DNA of 64,000 nucleotides from NCBI GenBank assembly GCA_027405735.1, contig JAPEHQ010000004.1:2418001-2482000 (forward strand). The letters run 5' to 3'. Within the stretch, counting starts at the first letter, position 1. Each line of letters opens with the position of its first letter. Below the pieces are notes generated by a model that worked only from the letters and a program-made list of their open reading frames with translations, had not been told where the DNA came from and searched no databases. Below are positions 21,894-33,909 of the stretch, one piece after another. The stretch is from Mucor racemosus (lineage: Eukaryota > Mucoromycota > Mucoromycetes > Mucorales > Mucoraceae). The position numbers and the translations under genes are program-made.

Positions 21894-23267
21894 ATGATAT
21901 TATTCAATAAAACAATGCAGAGGCTTAATTAGGAGATATCGCCATAATTCTTGTGAAAAAACTTAGGTACAACGGCGGTCACGACGACAACAACAGTTTT
22001 GGTTGTAAAAACAGGGCATCATTGAATTTTGTAAACAGCATTCAGGTGGCTTTAAAGGGTTTTTTTTTAATTTATATAATTTATAAAACATTAATCAGTT
22101 GATAAAAATAATTTTTACACATGTTTTGAATGTATTGGTATTTTTTATGGCTCAAAACTATTGTAATATGCTCACTTTGGGCATGCATTTGTAAAGGTAT
22201 ATGCTTTTCACCGCTTTGACTAAAGCTTCATATCGTTGTGATAATATTTCAACGGCCGCTCTTCGCTTTAGGCAAGCCTTGAATCTTGTGAATATAATAT
22301 ATTTTACCCACTAAACTTACAGGGCAATCCATATTACAATACAATGTTAGCATGCCATAGCTCCTATATGAATCTACTATATTATTGTTCTTAACCCAAT
22401 TTATAAAATTTATAATATAGATAAATTTAATTTAACATAGACAACTGTTCTTAAACTCACTTTCAATTTATGTAATTTGCCCAATCAAATACACTACTGT
22501 AGTGTTTGGATCATTGAGATAAATTCATTGTGGGTGCTGAAGTAATGATAGTATATAATACTGTATAATAATTATCTTTTAAAGTGAGATAGTACAAGAA
22601 ATTTGTATTGCGGTCAGTTTGAATTTCTTCATTATTCATATTCAGTATTATACGTATTTTCTTTATAATCCAGGCTGAATTGGCCTACTTCATAGTCAAG
22701 TCAGCATACATAGAATATGAAATCATTCATGGTATATTAATTGAGCTCAGGATATAGTCCCATAGATATTGTATATCAAACGTTTATTGCGCCTTTTCTT
22801 TTTCTTTTCTCTCTCTCTCTCTTTGATCCTATTTACCACTTTTTTTGCGTTTATCATTATAAAATAGTTTAACAGTAAATATATATTCACATTTTATATA
22901 AAAAAATACAATTTGGAGATTTTTTATTCAGGATTTCTCATTGGCAATGATTAAAGTTGGTCAAATGAATCAAAATCCAATTTATATACCTATATATATA
23001 TTTATATATTTGATTAGATAAAATCAAAGACAATAACATAGATATACTATATGTTTATGGTGTAAATTCGTTGCAATGGTTGATCCCATAAAGCATTTAT
23101 TATCAAAAAACGATTTGATGTCCGTATCCCCCAATAGCAGGCATTAAAAAAATTTGCTGTCCTTTATTTGATTTAATTGAATGGTTGAATTCCATACACG
23201 CGCATTATTCTCATTGCACAGTTTTTTTTTCAGCTTGTTCTTTACCCATTTATATATACTTAAAATA
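21894..23267. other. Divergent intergenic region between kinesin and derlin genes
   Basis: Holds the promoters of both flanking genes. A GC-richer patch at 21965-22030 (about 75-130 bp upstream of the kinesin ATG) is a candidate promoter element. A CT-rich run occurs at about 22795-22825. No coding frame, tRNA or repeat was recognised. Confidence 0.5.
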
Positions 23268-24105
23268 ATGCCACCTCAGCAGCCATCTCCACGTAATGAA
23301 ATAGTGGATTGGTACAATTCTATTCCACCTATCACCAAAGCATTGTTCACGCTTTCTATTGCAACTACAGCTATATCAACTTTTGGCCTCATTTCACCTT
23401 CGTCCTTTTTTCTTATTTGGCCATACGTTAGAAATAAGCTTCAGGTAAGATCCAGATATAATTAAAAATCCTAATAATCGACTAATCATTATCCGAATTT
23501 AGTTGTGGAGACTTGTATCTTGTTTCTTTTTTAACAAAATCAGTCTTGGCTTTGCTTTTAATGTTTACTTTTTGTACCGTAATTCATTGCAATTAGAGAA
23601 TGAGGTATTTCAGGGTCAGCCTGCCGACTACATGTTCTTCCATCTCTTCACCTCGGGTTTGCAGCTGGCTGCGTCAAGTTTATTCAACATTTACGTATTA
23701 AGCGACGGTCTCTTACTCTCAATTGCATATCTCTGGGCTCAACGTAACCGTGATATGCCTGTAACATTCATGTTTGGTATCCGATTCAAAGCACTTTATT
23801 TACCTTGGGCCATGATTGCATCAGACTTTTTAATGTCTGGTGCTATTCCCAAAGCTTCAATTGCTGGCATGGTTTCATCTCACATTTATTATTACTTGAC
23901 AACCATATATCCTAGTCAAGGTGGACGTCGTTACTTGCAAACACCTGAATTTTTAAAGAGATTATTTCCGGCCAACAGCAGAGCATTCCGTGGTGGTTTT
24001 GGACGTCAAGATCAAGCCACTGGAAGCAGTACATCAACAAGTAATAACAATACCAATATGTTTGGAAGACATACTTGGGGATCTGGTCAACGCTTAGGAT
24101 CTTGA
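23268..24105 (+). CDS. Derlin (Der1-like ER-associated degradation protein)
   Basis: Two exons, 23268-23444 and 23503-24105, give 259 residues, normal for derlin-1-like proteins. It acts in the ER membrane, where derlins help move misfolded proteins to the cytosol with Cdc48/p97. The rhomboid-like core is visible: an N-terminal amphipathic start (EIVDWYNSIPPITKALFT), the derlin WR motif (LWRLVSCFFF), several hydrophobic helices, and a GMVSSHIYYYLTTIYP segment in place of a rhomboid active site. The tail ends HTWGSGQRLGS, close to the SHP box that binds Cdc48 in derlin-1. An upstream in-frame frame exists, but the ATG after TATATATACTTAAAATA matches the family start. Cytochrome c1 follows 245 bp downstream, same strand. 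Confidence 0.92.
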
Positions 24106-24350
24106 TTTATGAATTTTAAGATATAAAATAAAATATATATTATAAACGCATGATTTTTTCTCGGAAGTTAGTTGCTATGCAACATCTATATCTTTCAGTT
24201 GGTTGCTACGTCACCTTTGAAAATTAAGGGCGGGGTTGTTGGTCATGGAAACCAAACAGGGTTGATCTTTATGTAACTGCAAGAGAGGTCTTTTTTTTAA
24301 TTGATACATTTTGGCTTGTTAATATATATATAAAACCCCCCTACTCTATA

Positions 24351-25706
24351 ATGTTTTCTCGGCTCGCCTTAAACACAGCAAAGCGTTCAGTACGTTCATT
24401 TGCTAGACCTTCCAACCAGGTAAAATTTCAACACTTTCAACACATTTTTACATTTTACCCCACACAAAATTTCCCTGATAAAACAATAACAACAATAACC
24501 AACTAATATTGTGTAATTAGGTCAGATTTGCTTCTACCAAGCCTTCTGTCGCTCAAGTATGTTGTATATTATGGAATTTTTTGATCTATATTAACAGTTT
24601 TTATTCAAAAGCATCCTATGCAATTTGGTTTAGTGACAGGTGCTATTGTTGGTACTACAGCAGCTGCTTACATGTATGCTGATGTGTCTGCCAATATGGC
24701 TGATGAGGGTCTTCATCCTCCTAGCCATCCTTGGCCCCATAGTGGCCCTCTCGATACTTTTGATCACGCTTCGTAAGTTCAAAAAATATCGCAACCAAAA
24801 TGATTTGATTCTCAAATGTCGTATATTATGTAGCATTCGTCGTGGTTATCAAGTTTACAGAGAGGTTTGTTCAGCCTGTCACTCTCTCGATCGTATCGCT
24901 TGGAGAAATTTGATTGATGTCTCTCACACTGAGGACGAAGTTAAGGCTATGGCTGAAGAATTTGAATATCAAGATGGACCTGACGATAATGGTGAGATGT
25001 TCATGAGACCCGGCAAGGTAAGCATAAAGAAAAGAGAGAAAGAGAGAAAGAGAAAAAGAGAGAGAGAGAGAGAGAGAGACCAGAGAGAAAAATATTGAAT
25101 GTAGACACATTGAATTACATTTTATTAGCCTGCTGATTATATGCCCAAAGCATACCCTAATGATGAAGCTGCTCGTGCTGCTAATGCTGGTGCTTGTCCC
25201 CCAGATCTTTCATTAATTACCAAGGCCCGTCATGGTGGTGAGGTAAAAACTAAAAATTACAAATGTCATTTTGACAATAACTAATATTTGCTCGGTAGGA
25301 TTACGTTTTTGCTCTTCTTACAGGTTACGTTGATGCCCCTGGAGGTGTTGAAGTTCGTGAAGGTTTGAACTATAACCCTTATTTCCCTGGTGGTGCCATT
25401 GCTATGGCTCAAACTCTCTTCGATGGTGTTGTTGAGTACGAGGATGGTACTCCTGCTACTGCCTCTCAAATGGCTAAGGATGTCTGTACTTTCCTTGCTT
25501 GGGCTGCTGAGCCCGAACATGATGATCGTAAGAAGATGGGTATGAAGGCTACTATTATTACTGTTGGTTTGACTGCCATGTCTGTCTACCTCAAGAAGTT
25601 CAAGTGGGCACCCCTCAAGACTAGAAAGATTGTTTACAAGTAAGTTTTATAAATTTGATCTATTGACATATTCTAATTCATGCTATACTATAGTCCTCCT
25701 AAATAA
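24351..25706 (+). CDS. CYT1: Cytochrome c1, heme protein of respiratory complex III
   Basis: Carries electrons from the Rieske protein to cytochrome c in the mitochondrial bc1 complex. Seven exons: 24351-24419, 24521-24556, 24612-24772, 24834-25017, 25129-25242, 25299-25639 and 25694-25706, giving 305 residues. An Arg-rich mitochondrial presequence ([20 protein letters not shown]) is followed by a sorting hydrophobic stretch ([18 protein letters not shown]). The heme-binding CSACH site follows Tyr-Gln-Val-Tyr. The PPDLS motif and a [10 protein letters not shown] region with the likely axial Met come next. A C-terminal anchor ([15 protein letters not shown]) precedes the [18 protein letters not shown] tail. 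The last coding exon is only 13 nt, needed to finish the conserved YNPPK end. Intron 4 contains a GA-rich microsatellite. Confidence 0.96.
25025..25085. repeat. GA-rich microsatellite in CYT1 intron 4
   Basis: Imperfect then perfect GA repeats occupy most of the intron between 25018 and 25128. Purine-only sequence sits right after the GTAAGC donor. Confidence 0.8.
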
Positions 25707-26099
25707 ATCTAAAATATCTTAAAAAAAAAAAGCAAAATATTATTTAACAAAAATATTAACTGAAAAAAACCACTCTTTATTTAAATCGAAGACTATATTA
25801 AAGATGCCTTACATACAAACATTATAATGATAAATAAAAGGAGTGTTCTTCTTATATTTAAAAGGAGTTTTTTTTTTTATTCCTTGCCTCTGTAATACTA
25901 AATTGCATTGCTATTGAAAATAAATCCAATGTAGTCAAGTCGGATTTGATCTGACAGAAAATGTTGCATTGATTTTAGATGTGTCTTACACTTCTAGCAT
26001 TCTTAGTATATATCTCGAAATGTAAAACATAAGGGGTAGTTCTCCTTGCCATATATTCTGGGTTTGGCTGGCTCAGCGCTATTTGTAATTTGAAATGGT
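25707..26099. other. 3' flank of CYT1 and boundary of repeat copy B
   Basis: The first part (AAATAAATCTAAAATATCTT then an A-run) looks like the CYT1 3' UTR. Around 26050-26100 the text (GGTTTGGCTGGCTCAGC, GAAATGGTCTGTTAAGC) aligns loosely with 55185-55230 at the left edge of copy D. The repeat may therefore start here. Confidence 0.5.
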
Positions 26100-26767
26100 C
26101 TGTTAAGCTACAAACCTCACTCGAAAAAAGGGCGCTTTATTCTTACGATTTAACCAGCAAATCAATGGAATGATAAAGTTTTAATTCTGGATAATGTTAC
26201 AGTTGCAGTACATAATTTGAAACTTTCAGCCCATTTGGACTATTATTCATTAGTGTACATCATTTTCCTGTTGTTTATTTTTTTTTCCAGCAGAGAAATA
26301 AAGTTCCTTTGTTAAAAACGTGTGCAAAATCCTTCAAAAACAGCTCTTAGCTAATGAAATCAAGATGATTTATTCATATATTCACTGCACATTAAATGCA
26401 ACTTCAAAATTCAATTTTGAACCATTATTTGATTTTATAAAAGTTTTCAAAGAATATCTGAAACAGCCCATCATACAAAATAGTTTAAAAAGATGCTCGT
26501 TTTTGTTTCCCTATTTCCACAGCAATTCGAAAAGACTGAATCTTTTGCGACTCTATAGATAAACATAAGACGTATCTATCATTGCAACTAGCAACGGGAG
26601 CTTCTTTGGATCCATATTTGTCGAGAACTGGTGTGTTTACTGGTGACAGTAGGAGGTGTCAATGATAGTCAACAGCGAGTAACCGACTTGTTGTTCAAAC
26701 TTTCCGAATAATACACAATGACTCATGGATTCTGATACCTGAAATACTTGTGGTACCTACTCAGACC
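26100..26767 (+). repeat. Dispersed repeat, copy B, left part
   Basis: Aligns closely with 55225-55876 of copy D (for example AAAACAGCT, GAATATCTGAAACAGCCCAT, CTATAGATAAACATAAG and GTACCTACTCAGACC). The alignment stops exactly at the TA where the mariner element is inserted and continues after it at 28419. Confidence 0.9.
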
Positions 26768-26769
26768 TA

Positions 26770-26982
26770 CAGTGACCCCCAAAACTGTCCCAATGTTTTC
26801 TAGTTTTGAGTTTAGTATGATTTTCAGGTACAACAAATATATTTAAAGTACGACATATTTTATATATTTCGGAAGATAAATTAATTTTCTTTTATATCAA
26901 GTTAAAAAAATTTCGAATTTTATTGGCTGGTTAAATTTATATCTGATCTAGCACATCACATGCATTGGGACAGTTTTGAGAG
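26770..26982 (+). repeat. Left terminal inverted repeat of the mariner element
   Basis: Pairs with 28204-28416. The tip motif CAAAACTGTCCCAATG is at 26780-26795, and its reverse complement at the inner edge is at 26963-26978. Confidence 0.92.
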
Positions 26983-27009
26983 CTCAAGCTGAAAAAAATA
27001 AAATTCTAT

Positions 27010-28041
27010 TTAATAGTCCGTCCAAAGGCCGTTTCTTTCCAAGCATACTTTCACACGATTGGGCATGCTATCAATGACTTTTTGGCACTCCTCCTGTTTA
27101 ATGGTGTTGTACCAAACCTCAGTTACACGCTCCGAAAGATCAAGGATTCCTTTGGGCGCTGTTTCGTACTCATTGAGCCTCCTCTTCAATAAGGCCCACA
27201 TATTTTCGATCGGATTCAAGTCAGGAGATTGCGGAGGCCAATTCATTACTTTATAGTCTTGATCCAATAGATATTCCTTAACTAAATTTGACGTATGCTT
27301 TGGATCATTGTCATGCTGGAAAATGATCTGATCACGACGGAGGCCTAATTTGTCCAAAGTATGATTGATAGTCAGCTCCAAATCTTCTTCTAAAATTTGC
27401 TTATACAAATGCCGATCCATAGCACCCTCAATTTTGCATATCCATCCAACTCCGGCATACGTAATGGCACTCCAAAGTATGACACTCCCACCACCACCTT
27501 TAACGGTCATCTTCACATGATTAGGTTTCAAGCTCTCACCGCCTCGAATCCAAACCCAGCTTCTACCATCTGAGTTAAGCCTATTAATCTTGGTCTCATC
27601 TGACCAAATCACTCTTCTCCAGTCGTCGGAAGTCCAATCCTTGCGAAGATGACACCATTCTAAACGTTTTTGGATATTAGCTGGAGATAGCATAGGTTTT
27701 TTAGGCCTAATAATTGCCCCTAATCCCCCCCTACGGAGCGCCCTTCGGACAGTTTCTGGGCTTGACTTAACTCCGACATCACTCTCGAGTAGTTTTGAAA
27801 TCTTACTTGCATTCTTGACTGCGTTTTTTGTTGCTTGGCGGACACAAAACCTTTCATCAGCCTCAGACAGCAATTTAGGTCGACCCCCTTTAGACACACC
27901 TAAGCTTGTGCAACACCGTTTTTTAATTCTTCCCACAACAGATTTACTTACATGCAATATTTCCGCAACTTGGCGCACTGATTTACCGGTGTTTAAAAGA
28001 CTAATGACATCATTTTCCTTATTCTGCTGAAGTTTTTTCAT
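27010..28041 (-). CDS. Tc1/mariner transposase (DD34E)
   Basis: A 343-residue uninterrupted frame, the usual Tc1 length. The N-terminus has a paired-like helix-turn-helix DNA-binding region (VISLLNTGKSVRQVAEILHV, then SKSVVGRIKK) and a GRPK-type minor-groove linker. The catalytic triad is in WSDET, QHDNDPKHTS and PIENMW. There are 34 residues between the second Asp and the Glu, placing it in the Tc1 rather than the mariner (DD34D) branch. The protein cuts and pastes its own element at TA. It contains no stops or frameshifts. The start is the ATG at 28041; four further in-frame codons upstream begin with TTG and were not used. Confidence 0.96.
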   Translation of the reverse strand: MKKLQQNKENDVISLLNTGKSVRQVAEILHVSKSVVGRIKKRCCTSLGVSKGGRPKLLSEADERFCVRQATKNAVKNASKISKLLESDVGVKSSPETVRRALRRGGLGAIIRPKKPMLSPANIQKRLEWCHLRKDWTSDDWRRVIWSDETKINRLNSDGRSWVWIRGGESLKPNHVKMTVKGGGGSVILWSAITYAGVGWICKIEGAMDRHLYKQILEEDLELTINHTLDKLGLRRDQIIFQHDNDPKHTSNLVKEYLLDQDYKVMNWPPQSPDLNPIENMWALLKRRLNEYETAPKGILDLSERVTEVWYNTIKQEECQKVIDSMPNRVKVCLERNGLWTDY

Positions 28042-28203
28042 ATTAATTTTCAATAGGCCAAAGCACCAAAATCTGTATATGAAATATGCTTTTTTTTTAT
28101 TTTTTTTATCAAATTAGGTGTTTTTTTATTGACTGTCAAGTGTTCAAAATACTAGTGCAAATTATGGTTCTACAATCATCGATTACCTAAAAATCAAAAA
28201 AGC

Positions 28204-28416
28204 CTCTCAAAACTGTCCCAATGCATATACTGTCCCAAATTGGATATAAATTCATTCGACCAATAAAATTCGAGTTTTTTCTAATTTATTATAAAAGATA
28301 ATTAATTGATCTTCCGAAATATATAAAACATGTCGTACTTTAAATATATCTATTGTGCCTGAAAATCATACTAAACTCGAAACTAGAAAACATTGGGACA
28401 GTTTTGGGGGTCACTG
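28204..28416 (-). repeat. Right terminal inverted repeat of the mariner element
   Basis: Inverted partner of 26770-26982. The tip motif is at 28391-28406 and the inner motif at 28208-28223. A further partial copy (ACTGTCCCAA) lies near 28229. Confidence 0.92.
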
Positions 28417-28418
28417 TA

Positions 28419-29850
28419 TGTTTATGTAGAGTAGCAGCTTACTTGGATCAGTATTTATAGATATCGTCTTTTAAATCGTTCCAATAAAGTGCTCAGTAAG
28501 GTATAAGCGGATTTTGGCGACATTTTTCTCAACACACAATAGCTTGTGAAAATTGCCTTTTGAGATCATCGTGTCAAAGATATGTATCTACTCTCATGTA
28601 AATTTGGAAGTTATTGAAATCGAAATTCGCCGAGATAGGTTGTCGATTTTTTTACGGTTGTAAGAAATAGGTTTCAGATGGTTTTCAAATGGTTTTTGAA
28701 CGCTTTCGCCCAAAATCATCGAGCCAAATCACGTCAGATATTTAAAGACAGTGTATTTTCTCTCGATGAGCTATTGATATCTGTCCAGAAATAAAAGAGT
28801 TAATACCAAAAAATAAATGCACTAGCCTAATACTTACTGAAAATTGACCTAAAATCGATTGTAACGATTGATTATCTGAATTGAGGTATTATTATTTTGT
28901 ATTCACAAGATAGATTAAAAATTAAGCTACTTTACATTTTTTGTTTCAGCCAAAAATATTGATTTTTCATCGAAATAACCAAAATAATAGTCGATATCAC
29001 AGCTTACAGCTTATGGTAACTGGGTTCCAAAATTTATTTTAAAAGATGGACGAAAAATGACGAAAAAAACAAAATCGTTTAAATGCTCATTAACTGCAAA
29101 GTAAGTAGACCTAGCGTATTAAATGGTTTTTGTATAGTTTCAAATTTTGCATCCATCTATATAAAATTTGAAAAACTTTTTTACATAAAATGTTGCGCAA
29201 AATGCAATTGAAATTTTGGAGGTTTTTTGAAGATACAGAACACTTTTTATAAGCATATTCAAAATATAATAAACGACAATGATGCGCAAAAATATTATCT
29301 ATCGATCAAGCTATTATTTAACTTTTTAGCTGCATTTTTCGTAGAGAAACCAAGATTTTTGTCCAAATTTTTTTCATACTGAAATATGCTATAAAGCACG
29401 TTAAAACAAGTAAGTTTTATCATTGGAAAGTGTTAGTATAGCTTAATTATTTCTGGAGATATGAAGCCTCAAAGTTTTCAATCCATTAGCAGTGAAATAC
29501 GCGTAAAAAATCTGAAACCTTAGCACTGAAAAATTAATACCAACTGTAAAAAGTAGGATATTTCTGGATACTCATTTTTGGATTAAAGCTGAACATCTCA
29601 GGTACATTGTCATATAATTTTTTCTTGGTATTATTTAGTGAAAAAAAAAGTAGAGTAGAGATGAAAAGTGAGACCCAGTTTTCAAGGGAAGAGCAGTGAA
29701 TTCCACGTGTTTTTGAGTCTTTCGTGAGATATAAAATAAATTTAGGGATAGGTAGCATAATGCGACCAATTCATGTTTGTTTAGTAGTGTCTGGGATATG
29801 TCTAGAGAGCATTAAGTATGACATTATTTATAAAAAAGATGGCATGTTTT
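28419..29850 (+). repeat. Dispersed repeat, copy B, right part (internal deletion)
   Basis: Continues the alignment with copy D from 55879 (GAGTAGCAGCTTACTTGGAT) and with A and C in its right half. Near 29375 it jumps from TTTTTTTCA to AAATATGCTATAAAGCACG. It lacks the roughly 240-bp segment that carries the conserved frame in A, C and D. The right end matches A as far as the ATTATTTATA motif. Confidence 0.88.
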
Positions 29851-30530
29851 GTTAGTTTTTTGAAAGGGCAACTCATTTAGGAAATTTTATATATATATCG
29901 ATATACTAATAAGGGTGTTGGAAGCTTCAAAATGCTTCTAAAATTAATGCAAACTTCGACACATAATAGAGTACTATAATATCCAAATATTTGAAGTTGG
30001 TAAAGATATTAATGGTTAGAAAACTGGAATTTTCCCATTTTCGGCATTATATATTGTATACATGACCTGACGAAAGCGATTTGACAATGCTAAATATTGA
30101 GAGTAGTTCAGCTATTTATTAATAGCATTTACAGTACTGCATATATAAGCTTTCTTCTACTGTAAACAGATAAACGCAACTTATATTAAAATGTATTGTG
30201 CACTTTGTAAAATCGATTCCAAATTGAAGGGTCTTGATTAATCATGTGCACCCTCAGTATAGTTTTCCTTATGTATACGTCTAAACATCTAAACTATAAT
30301 ATATATTTAGTACTTGGCGCTTCGTTGGCTCAGCAGCCATCAGCTTTCTTGATCATTTGATTCCCTAAGTATTTGATGCATATTTATTCAGCAAATTCAA
30401 AAAGTCAAAATCATAACAACATGGAAATACGTAAGTGGTTGTTATTTTATTCGAGTATACAAAGATTGATGGTATATTTAAATATATTATTTATAGATGA
30501 AAAGTTTGATGGTTTTACAAAAAAATATAA
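29851..30530. other. AT-rich spacer
   Basis: No gene, RNA or repeat recognised. The last part is downstream of the PI4P 5-kinase gene. Confidence 0.5.
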
Positions 30531-32728
30531 TTAATGTCTAAAGAAATGCTTAGCTCTAGGCTTAAGTTTATACTCATGAGGAATATCTTCATTGTGTTCT
30601 AGGACAGCCACAGCCATGAATTCCAAAAATCTGCGACCATATTGAGTTGGTTTAACAGCAGAGATAGCATTTTTATCTTGTGTCAAGGACTTGTAGACAT
30701 GTTCTGATTTCTTTTTCATATCATAGGGTGTTAAGATATCAATGATACCCAAGGAATAAAGCACAGGTAAGGGTCTATTCAATTCATCTGTGCCCTGAAG
30801 CCCACCTTCGTCAGCATAAAATACACAATTGCGGCGTCTATGAGAAAGTTCAAATTAGTATAATTACAAAAAAGTAAAAGAACAATCAAAAACTTACTCT
30901 TGAGTTTCTTCTGGTAATTTAGAAACATCTAATTTATCTGGATTGGCTTCGGCGATAGCTTTGCGGACAACTTGAGCTTTACTTTTTCTACGATTCATCA
31001 AAGTATTTCTACGTTGAACTGATTTGGTATCTGGTTGAAATGTCTGGAGTGTGGTATCACGAATGCCATCCTTATTTCCGCGTAACATATCATGCACGCC
31101 AATAAGTAGACTGTAATCCATAATATTTAATTGTGATAAAAGCTATACAATTTTTAGTAAAACGAATGATTCATCATATGATATTCATAATAAAACTTAC
31201 CGTAACATCACGAACAAGTTGGCCAATAAATAATTTTCTCTTTTGAGGACCAAGCTTAAGTTTACGTTGTCTCTTTTCCCAATTGAGGTCTTTCATCACT
31301 GCAAATGGATTTCTACGGATTTCTTCTTCCGGCAAAAGTCTTCCTAGTGTGGAGCCCTATTCAAACAAACAAATAAATAATCATGCGCTATACATTATAA
31401 AGCTATAGTACCTTTAAATCATAAGTTTCATGGATATCTTTACTTGGAGGGAATACATTGCTCATGACAACAAAATGGATTTTCTTTCCGTGGGGTAATT
31501 TAACTCTGTGTAAACCATAATATCTACACAAAAGAGTGCTTGGATTGTCACAAATATGCTAAGCAATACAGTTTAGTACAACTTGTAAATAAAAAGCGTG
31601 ATTTCTATGTTTACCTGGTGATATTCTTTTAATATTTTCCTCATGAATTTGTGCTCTGTATAATGAATTGTCTTGATGATAAATCGATAATCTTTTGAAT
31701 AGTAGAAAAAGCTACCACTTTTACCAGGAGAGCCTAATTCCGATAAAATGTATTTACTTGTCAATGAAATCTAATGAATGTGCCGTTAATAAAACAATTC
31801 TAAATTTGATAGTGATGCTATTTCTTACCAAATAATCTGCTGGATCAACACCAAATTTCTCTCTTAAATTACGGAAAACCCAAGGAGCATAATCTTTAAA
31901 CTTGAAATCATATTTAGCACCAGGTGTTAATTCATCACCTACAACGTCAAAGGCTAATTTATGTGCAGCCATGTAATCTTCATCTGTAATGGGTCGATCA
32001 ATCTTGGCTGTAACTCGACTAACGGCAATACGGATACCGGTTAACATGTTGTACATCAATACATAATTTTGATGTCCTTCTGAAATACGGGTTCCCATAA
32101 GAACTTTATCTTCATCTGGATCTTCATCAACTGGTACAGTATTTGTTGTATCCATTAAACGAGATAGACGTCTAAATGTCTTTCTTCTAGCTGAAAGTTC
32201 TTTTTGAAATTCTTCAGATCGACGCATGAGACCAAGTCTTTCTTTATCAGCCATACGTTGTCTAGCAGATTTTAATGTATGGCCTGTTGTATGATGTCTA
32301 CCCAAAGAAACAATACTGGGGCTTCCAGATAATGTTTTAGTTGTCTCTGGTAAATTATCATCTATTGTATGAATAGAAGATAGAGTTGAGTGGCGTTTTA
32401 AAATTGTTTGTTCAAGTTCGTTATCATTATAACGACGCTGGAACTCAGGTGTAGCAGATGGTGTTGGTGGAATGAAATCCATGTTATTCTTAATATAAGG
32501 AGTGGTGTAAGATCTCTTTTCGTTAAAGCTTGCACCTACTGAAGAAGTAGGTGAAGAGGGTGGAGATAGTTCCAAAGGATTTTCTGCAATGGTATTATAA
32601 ACCATGTTATGTAATGAACGTTTATTTGTTGCTGCAGTAGGATATACTGAATAAGATTCTTTATTTTCTATTATTTCAGTCTTATTCCAATCAATTATAG
32701 TGTTATCGGTAGTACTGATATAGCTCAT
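30531..32728 (-). CDS. MSS4: Phosphatidylinositol-4-phosphate 5-kinase (Mss4 type)
   Basis: Makes PI(4,5)P2 at the plasma membrane, which controls actin, endocytosis and polarity. Six exons: 31829-32728, 31615-31770, 31412-31558, 31201-31356, 30898-31142 and 30531-30837, giving 636 residues. The N-terminal 230 residues are Ser/Thr-rich and variable. The lipid-kinase domain runs from about residue 235 ([20 protein letters not shown]) to near the end. It contains the [20 protein letters not shown] nucleotide-binding lobe, the YDLKGSTLGR motif, the catalytic [13 protein letters not shown] and a [21 protein letters not shown] segment. A basic activation-loop region follows. Yeast Mss4 is longer, mainly in its N-terminus. 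A TATAAAA lies about 70 bp upstream of the ATG. Confidence 0.95.
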
Positions 32729-32795
32729 TATTTTATTAGATTATAAAGATGAGCAAGAAAGAAGGAAAAAGAGGAAATGAAAGGAAAAACTTCTC

Positions 32796-32803
32796 TTTTT
32801 ATA
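32796..32803 (-). promoter_or_regulatory. TATA box of the PI4P 5-kinase gene
   Basis: TATAAAAA on the minus strand, 67 bp upstream of the start codon. Confidence 0.5.
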
Positions 32804-33909
32804 CTTGAGATTAACTCTCCAAATAAAGTTGTTTGAGACTGAGTTACACCTATGTGTAACAATTACAATTGTCTAGAAAATAGGTTAAAATTTATAATAA
32901 AAAACTATTTTTCACTAGTTTACTGCATTAGATTGTACATAAGAAGTGCATTTCTGTTAATATACTATAGTGTTTTGTATCTATACAGAACTACAATATC
33001 TTTAAATATAGCTGTATAATATACCCTGAGTTAAAAAAAAAAAAAAAAAAAAAAGCTATTTATATATCTCTCATAAACAATAGCCTAAATGAACAAATCA
33101 CTAAATGTCTTTTTCTTCATAATTAGTAACATTATTTAGCACTATATTAAAATATCTGTAGAATGTCTTGATCAAATGCAAACACTGTCATACGTCATTA
33201 TATTGCTTCTAAGTTTGACAAACATTACAGAAAATATCACATTTCCTCGGAAAAACTCAAATAAGATGAGGCGATATTTGTCCTAAGAAAGATCTGATAA
33301 TATTATACCATACTTTGAGGCAATAATATAAAGTAATATAATTCTCGTCGTTCTTTGATAGCGGTATTTCTTTTATGATCTTACCTGTTTAGAAGATATA
33401 AGCGTTACCTTCCATATTTAGATGTAAGGGCATTTGCCATCTAGCGAAAAAAAAAAGAAACCATTTTCAAAATGTGTCGTATGCATGCAAATAATAGGTT
33501 TAAATCAGTTTATACATTAACTGATGACCATAATCTAGTTGATTTTATACATGTGAGGTCTTATATATATAATTTTATTCGTTGCTTATTATATGCACAT
33601 GGAATATGCATATTGTGGCTCAGGCATGTCATTACGCACAAACCGCAGTTTTCTTCATTATATACTAGACAGACAAAAGAGTATTTCTGCTTTTTGTCAA
33701 CCATAACTCTGTAACATTTGCCTAAATAGAATTTCCTTGATTAGCATAGCAGTTTCACATATCCAACTGATTGATGTTTAAAAAATGACATAAACATGCG
33801 GTAAAATGGCAATTTTTATCCGCAAAGCAAGGTTATATAATTCAGCATAAATAACGAATTTTTTTCGCATAAATACAAATTCTTTGCTTTATCAACTAAT
33901 ACACTTAAA
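32804..33909. other. Divergent intergenic region with an A22 tract
   Basis: Separates the PI4P 5-kinase (-) and the GFA-type gene (+). An A-run lies at 33033-33054. The frame at 33472-33714 is Tyr/Ile/His-rich with no motif and is not supported as a gene. Confidence 0.5.

Larger units (their letters stand above)
26770..28416 (-). mobile_element. Complete Tc1/mariner transposon inserted in repeat copy B
   Basis: A 1,647-bp element with an intact transposase gene and 213-bp inverted ends (26770-26982 and 28204-28416). Both ends begin CAGTGACCCCCAAAACTG and differ by scattered substitutions. TA is duplicated on both sides (26768-26769, 28417-28418). The same site in copy D (TA at 55877-55878) is unoccupied, which defines the pre-insertion sequence. 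Each end carries two copies of CAAAACTGTCCCAATG, one at the tip and one, inverted, at the inner edge. The intact gene and ends suggest fairly recent movement; activity itself is not shown. Confidence 0.95.

Noticed and set aside
24327..24335. TATATAAAA upstream of CYT1 considered as a TATA box
   Set aside because: It lies only about 16 bp before the start codon, too close to place transcription start upstream of the ATG.
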